Source: Adhaeribacter aquaticus DSM 16391
GTDB lineage: Bacteria; Bacteroidota; Bacteroidia; Cytophagales; Hymenobacteraceae
DNA length: 64,000 bases
Assembly: GCF_000473365.1 (NCBI RefSeq)
Contig: NZ_KI421517.1
Location: forward strand, 434,001-498,000
Reading direction: 5' to 3'
Shown: positions 60,796 to 64,000 of the stretch, piece by piece
Position numbering within the stretch: position 1 is the stretch's first letter
Layout of the letters: every line of letters begins with the position of its first letter
Made by a program: the position numbers and the translations under genes
Notes under the pieces: model-generated
Told to the model about the DNA's origin: nothing
The model's input: only the letters and a program-made list of their open reading frames with translations
Databases searched by the model: none

Positions 60796-63699
60796 TTAAG
60801 CTTTAGCCGCGGTTCTTTTTAAATAAATAGAAAAGACAGAACCTTTATTTTCTTCGCTTTCGAGCACTATTTTGCCTCCATTATTTTCTACAATTCTTTT
60901 CACTATATAAAGACCGATACCACTACCATCTACATGGGTATGTACTCTTCTAAACATAGAGAAAAGCTTATGTTGTTGATCATCCCGAATACCCAGACCA
61001 TTATCTTTAACGGTGAACCGAATAAAACCTCCTGCTACCTCTGTAGAAACAGTTACTTCAGGTACTCTTTCCGGAGATCGGTATTTAATAGCATTAGAAA
61101 TTAAATTATACATAATGCTCCGCAGATTCTTCCGGGCATATATAATTTCCGGCACAGCAAAATCTGTTTTTATAATGGCTTTGCTGGTTAAAATCTGACC
61201 TTTTAAATCTCCTTTAATGTCTTCATACATCTCATCAAAGCTGATTACTTCTTCATTTATATCCAGGTCTTTCTGCACCTTGGTAATATCTGTAAGATCG
61301 TTAACCGTTCGTTTAAGCTTATGAATAGAGTCGGTCAGCAATTCTAATAAATATTTATCTTCCGACTCCATCCTGTCCCGGAAAGTAAATTCTATATCAT
61401 TGGTTAGCCCTTCCAGATTAGCAATAGGTGCTTTTAAATCGTGCGAAGCTGTATAAACAAAATTATCCAGGTCTGTATTTGTTCGTCGCAATTCGGCATT
61501 TGTCCGGCGAAGCTCCCCAATCGTGTGCTGTAGCTTTTGGCGGCTTTCTACTAGTTCTGTTACATCAATGATAAATAATAAAACAGCCGCTACGTGTCCT
61601 TCCTCGGCAAATAAAGGCTGAAAAACAACATTAAAATACCCTGACCTGCTTACACCTAAATTTTCAATAGTGGCAGGCATTTCATTGCCAACAAAGGCTT
61701 TTCTACTCGAAATTACTCCTTCAATTGTTTCAAAAAATCCTTGTCCTTCCAGGTCCGGGTGGGCGTGCCTGATATTTTTGTATAACAACTCTCTATTCCC
61801 GTGCAGCTCATTATATCGGGCATTGGCTAAAACATAAACCTGATCAGACGCGCGTACTAAGGCTACGGAAGCCGGCACTTCTAAAAAAATCCGCTGTAAG
61901 AGAGCTGCATTTTCTTTGATTTTTCTTTCAGCTTCTTTTCGCTCGGTTATATCTACTATGGAGCCAATATGACCTAAAAACTCACCGCTGGCGTTAAACC
62001 TGGGAGTGGCTGTTGATGCCATCCATCGGTAAGTACCATCTTTTCCCTGAATACGATAGTCTTGCTGAAAAATCGTTTGATTTTTGAGTGCCTGTAAATA
62101 ATCTTTTTTGGCAACTAACAAATCATCCGGATGAATTACCTTCTGATAACCATTTCCGGTGGCTTCTTCTAACGTTTGGCCGGTAAATGTAGTCCATTGC
62201 TTGTTTACATAAATACACTGCGAGTTGGTATCGCTGATCCAAATCATTACCGGGGCACTATCGGCCATGGTCTGGAAACGGCTTTCACTTTCCAGAAAAG
62301 CCATTTGGGTTTTTCGTTCTTCGGTAATATCCCGGACCTCTACTACTGTAGCTACAGGAGTGCCCGATTCAAATATAGGACGAGCCGCACAGGTAACCTG
62401 AAAAAGAGAACCATCCTTACGAATAAATACATCTTCATGAGCTCTTACATCATTATTGGTTGGCAAAGCCCGGTCAATCGGACATTCTTCCATTGGATAA
62501 AATGACCCATCAGCCCGACGATGATGGATCATATAATGCAGGGGCTTTTGCCGTATTTCCTCAAAAGTAAAGCCTGTCATTTCTGCTGCTGCCGGATTCA
62601 TAAAGGTGCAGTATCCTTGGGCATCCATCATAAAAAGAGCAGAAGTGGCATTATTGGTAATGGTTTGCCGTAAGCGGTTAGACCGTCTTAGTTTAGAAAC
62701 GGACCACACCGCAAAAAACAAAAGGAAACTAATAGATGTACCACCTCCCAAAAGCAAATTTGCTAAATTGTATTCGCCTGCATTAAAATTAGGTAAGCTC
62801 CTGTACCGGATGCTCCAGGTTCGGTTTAGTACTTGCAACGGCTCTACCTGGTGATAAGCAGCTTCCTCATCAGATATATCCCCGGTTTCTGTATGTTTAT
62901 CATAGAGCAGGTTCTCAGGAGTTAAGGAGGTGCCATCATAAATATCTATATCTACAGTACTATAGTTCCGGAAAAACATAACATCCATTAGATTCCGGGC
63001 TCGAAACGGGAAATATACATAGCCAATTAGTAATTCCCGCCTTTCGGCTATGGTTGCTGGCAAGGCGGTTCCTTTATATACCGGCATATAAATCAGAAAA
63101 GCTGGCTCCTGTTTATTATACCCCGACTGAACTAAAGATACCCGACCGGTAATGGCAGGTTTCCCGGTATCGCGGGCTAGTTCCATGGCTTTTCTACGCG
63201 TAGGATCGCTAAACATGTCGTATCCAAATGCCAGCAGGTTGTTCCCTGTAAATGGTTCTATGTAAAGAATTGAAGTATAAACAGAACGTGGACCAACCGG
63301 CGTAACCGTGTAATCCGGAAAACCTTCTGCCTTAATATCCTGGATGTGTTTTTCTAAATCAGCGGGTTTAATCACCTTGGAAAAACCAATACCCTGCAGT
63401 CCTGGAAAAATTTTCTGTAGCTCTACCGAATTTACATAATCGCGCCAATTTTCCCGGCTTACACTATCAGAGGCTAAAAAGAGCCCTTTTCCGCCTTTCA
63501 GAATCTGAATATGGTTATTTATTCGTCTAACTAATACTTCTTTTGTTTGACGAATAACATTAGCAAAAACTACCTCATTATGCTTCCGGGCCTTTTCTTT
63601 TAAGTAGAAATAACCAAATACTGTAATACACATACAGGCAACGAAAACAACTAAAGCTGTAAATTGTGCCCGTAAAAACTGCCCTATTTTTTTAAACAT
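60796..63699 (-). CDS. CHASE-PAS-PAS-PAS sensor histidine kinase
   Basis: A 967-residue membrane sensor kinase. Order: first membrane helix (about 13-33), periplasmic CHASE-type domain (to about 300; QGIGFSKVI is typical), second helix (about 312-332), three PAS domains (about 345-465, 470-595 and 600-720), coiled coil, then HisKA with YTASHDLKAPIANLE (His753) and a HATPase with NLISNAIKY, DNGLGI and GSGIGLYIV. It has no receiver domain and no response regulator is near. Tail-to-tail position with the H-NOX gene suggests a functional link, but this is inference; CHASE and PAS already give it its own inputs. Confidence 0.9.
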   Translation of the reverse strand: MFKKIGQFLRAQFTALVVFVACMCITVFGYFYLKEKARKHNEVVFANVIRQTKEVLVRRINNHIQILKGGKGLFLASDSVSRENWRDYVNSVELQKIFPGLQGIGFSKVIKPADLEKHIQDIKAEGFPDYTVTPVGPRSVYTSILYIEPFTGNNLLAFGYDMFSDPTRRKAMELARDTGKPAITGRVSLVQSGYNKQEPAFLIYMPVYKGTALPATIAERRELLIGYVYFPFRARNLMDVMFFRNYSTVDIDIYDGTSLTPENLLYDKHTETGDISDEEAAYHQVEPLQVLNRTWSIRYRSLPNFNAGEYNLANLLLGGGTSISFLLFFAVWSVSKLRRSNRLRQTITNNATSALFMMDAQGYCTFMNPAAAEMTGFTFEEIRQKPLHYMIHHRRADGSFYPMEECPIDRALPTNNDVRAHEDVFIRKDGSLFQVTCAARPIFESGTPVATVVEVRDITEERKTQMAFLESESRFQTMADSAPVMIWISDTNSQCIYVNKQWTTFTGQTLEEATGNGYQKVIHPDDLLVAKKDYLQALKNQTIFQQDYRIQGKDGTYRWMASTATPRFNASGEFLGHIGSIVDITERKEAERKIKENAALLQRIFLEVPASVALVRASDQVYVLANARYNELHGNRELLYKNIRHAHPDLEGQGFFETIEGVISSRKAFVGNEMPATIENLGVSRSGYFNVVFQPLFAEEGHVAAVLLFIIDVTELVESRQKLQHTIGELRRTNAELRRTNTDLDNFVYTASHDLKAPIANLEGLTNDIEFTFRDRMESEDKYLLELLTDSIHKLKRTVNDLTDITKVQKDLDINEEVISFDEMYEDIKGDLKGQILTSKAIIKTDFAVPEIIYARKNLRSIMYNLISNAIKYRSPERVPEVTVSTEVAGGFIRFTVKDNGLGIRDDQQHKLFSMFRRVHTHVDGSGIGLYIVKRIVENNGGKIVLESEENKGSVFSIYLKRTAAKA

Positions 63700-64000
63700 G
63701 AATAATTAAAAACCGGAGGTAGAATTATTTTATATACTAACACCTACAAGAATACAACAATATAATTATTAAATCAGCTTTCAAAATAGCTCTAAATTTA
63801 GCTTATCCTTTCATTGAAAAATTCGACGGGATTTTTCAGGATAAGCAGAAAAAACTATTTCTCCAATCAATATAATAATATAATTCTTTTAGGTAAAAAT
63901 AAGCTTTAACACAAAGAAGCGGAGGAAACGATAACCACTGATAAAAGAAATTTATTTTTTAACTAAGGTACCTATAAATATGCAAATGCCGCTGAAATAG
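63700..64000. other. Upstream region of the CHASE kinase, with a bulged hairpin
   Basis: This gene-free 301 nt is A+T-rich. A stem-loop at 63801-63846 has an outer 8-bp stem (gcttatcc with ggataagc), a 6-nt left bulge, an inner 8-bp stem (tgaaaaat with atttttca) and an 8-nt loop. It has no T tract on either side, so it is not an obvious terminator. No -7 box near the kinase start is seen. Confidence 0.4.

Overview
The window reads as a chromosomal stretch of a Bacteroidota bacterium, most likely order Cytophagales, family Hymenobacteraceae (Adhaeribacter-like). This taxonomic call is inference from content: an A+T-rich sequence, starts without Shine-Dalgarno sites, several promoters of the Bacteroidota type (TAnnTTTG), a murF-alr fusion, an ExbB-ExbD-ExbD-TonB cluster followed by a PstS-like lipoprotein and a TPR protein, the nadK - PorG-like - uppS - bamA - ompH - ompH block, and family-restricted proteins (DUF5686, DUF4230, DUF4834, YfhO, DUF6089). 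I see no rRNA or tRNA gene, phage, intact insertion sequence or CRISPR array.

Layout. 0.4-6.4 kb (+): exbB, two exbD, tonB, a small membrane protein, a PstS-like lipoprotein and a large TPR protein. 6.5-18.6 kb (-): a pseudouridine synthase; then an envelope-biogenesis block (two OmpH/Skp chaperones, BamA, UppS, two PorG-like proteins of the type IX secretion family), NAD kinase, a CBS-ACT-like protein, an alpha/beta hydrolase, a PabA/TrpG amidotransferase, CvpA and a YqeY protein. 18.8-22 kb (+): pdxJ, a membrane protein, a second hydrolase and an RsmI-like methyltransferase. 22-27.7 kb: feoAB (-), a small orphan protein (+) and the MurF-alanine racemase fusion (-). 27.9-30.3 kb (+): a voltage-gated-type K+ channel with a zinc-ribbon tail, RarD and a frameshifted lipoprotein gene. 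30.6-43 kb: a DUF5686 outer-membrane protein (-), RecX (+), then leftward DUF4230, an ACC-deaminase-like PLP enzyme, YfhO, DUF4834, an FkbM methyltransferase, CarB and a DCC1 thiol oxidoreductase. 43.4-45.4 kb (+): a Ser/Thr/Gly-repeat lipoprotein and an HTTM membrane protein. 45.5-49.7 kb (-): zinc phospholipase C-like protein, a half-size FUSC protein, an M1 peptidase and a SelW-like protein. 49.9-64 kb: a TPR-histidine kinase (+), small accessory enzymes (-), two proteins with Tat-like leaders, a CNNM/CorC protein (-), DsbD (+), an H-NOX heme sensor (+) and, tail to tail with it, a CHASE-PAS histidine kinase (-).

Much of the window is envelope biology: TonB energization, barrel assembly (BamA, OmpH), the lipid carrier for peptidoglycan (UppS), peptidoglycan precursors (MurF-Alr), probable type IX secretion parts (PorG-like pair), and thiol chemistry (DsbD, DCC1). 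The most distinctive points are the tandem PorG-like genes, an 18-bp inverted-repeat element between cvpA and yqeY, a dyad and a palindrome that look like operators, a structured non-coding stretch after the broken lipoprotein gene, a promoter set that resolves several start codons, and the H-NOX/kinase pair. No gene cluster here is convincingly a wholly new system. All coordinates were read by eye and no database search was possible.
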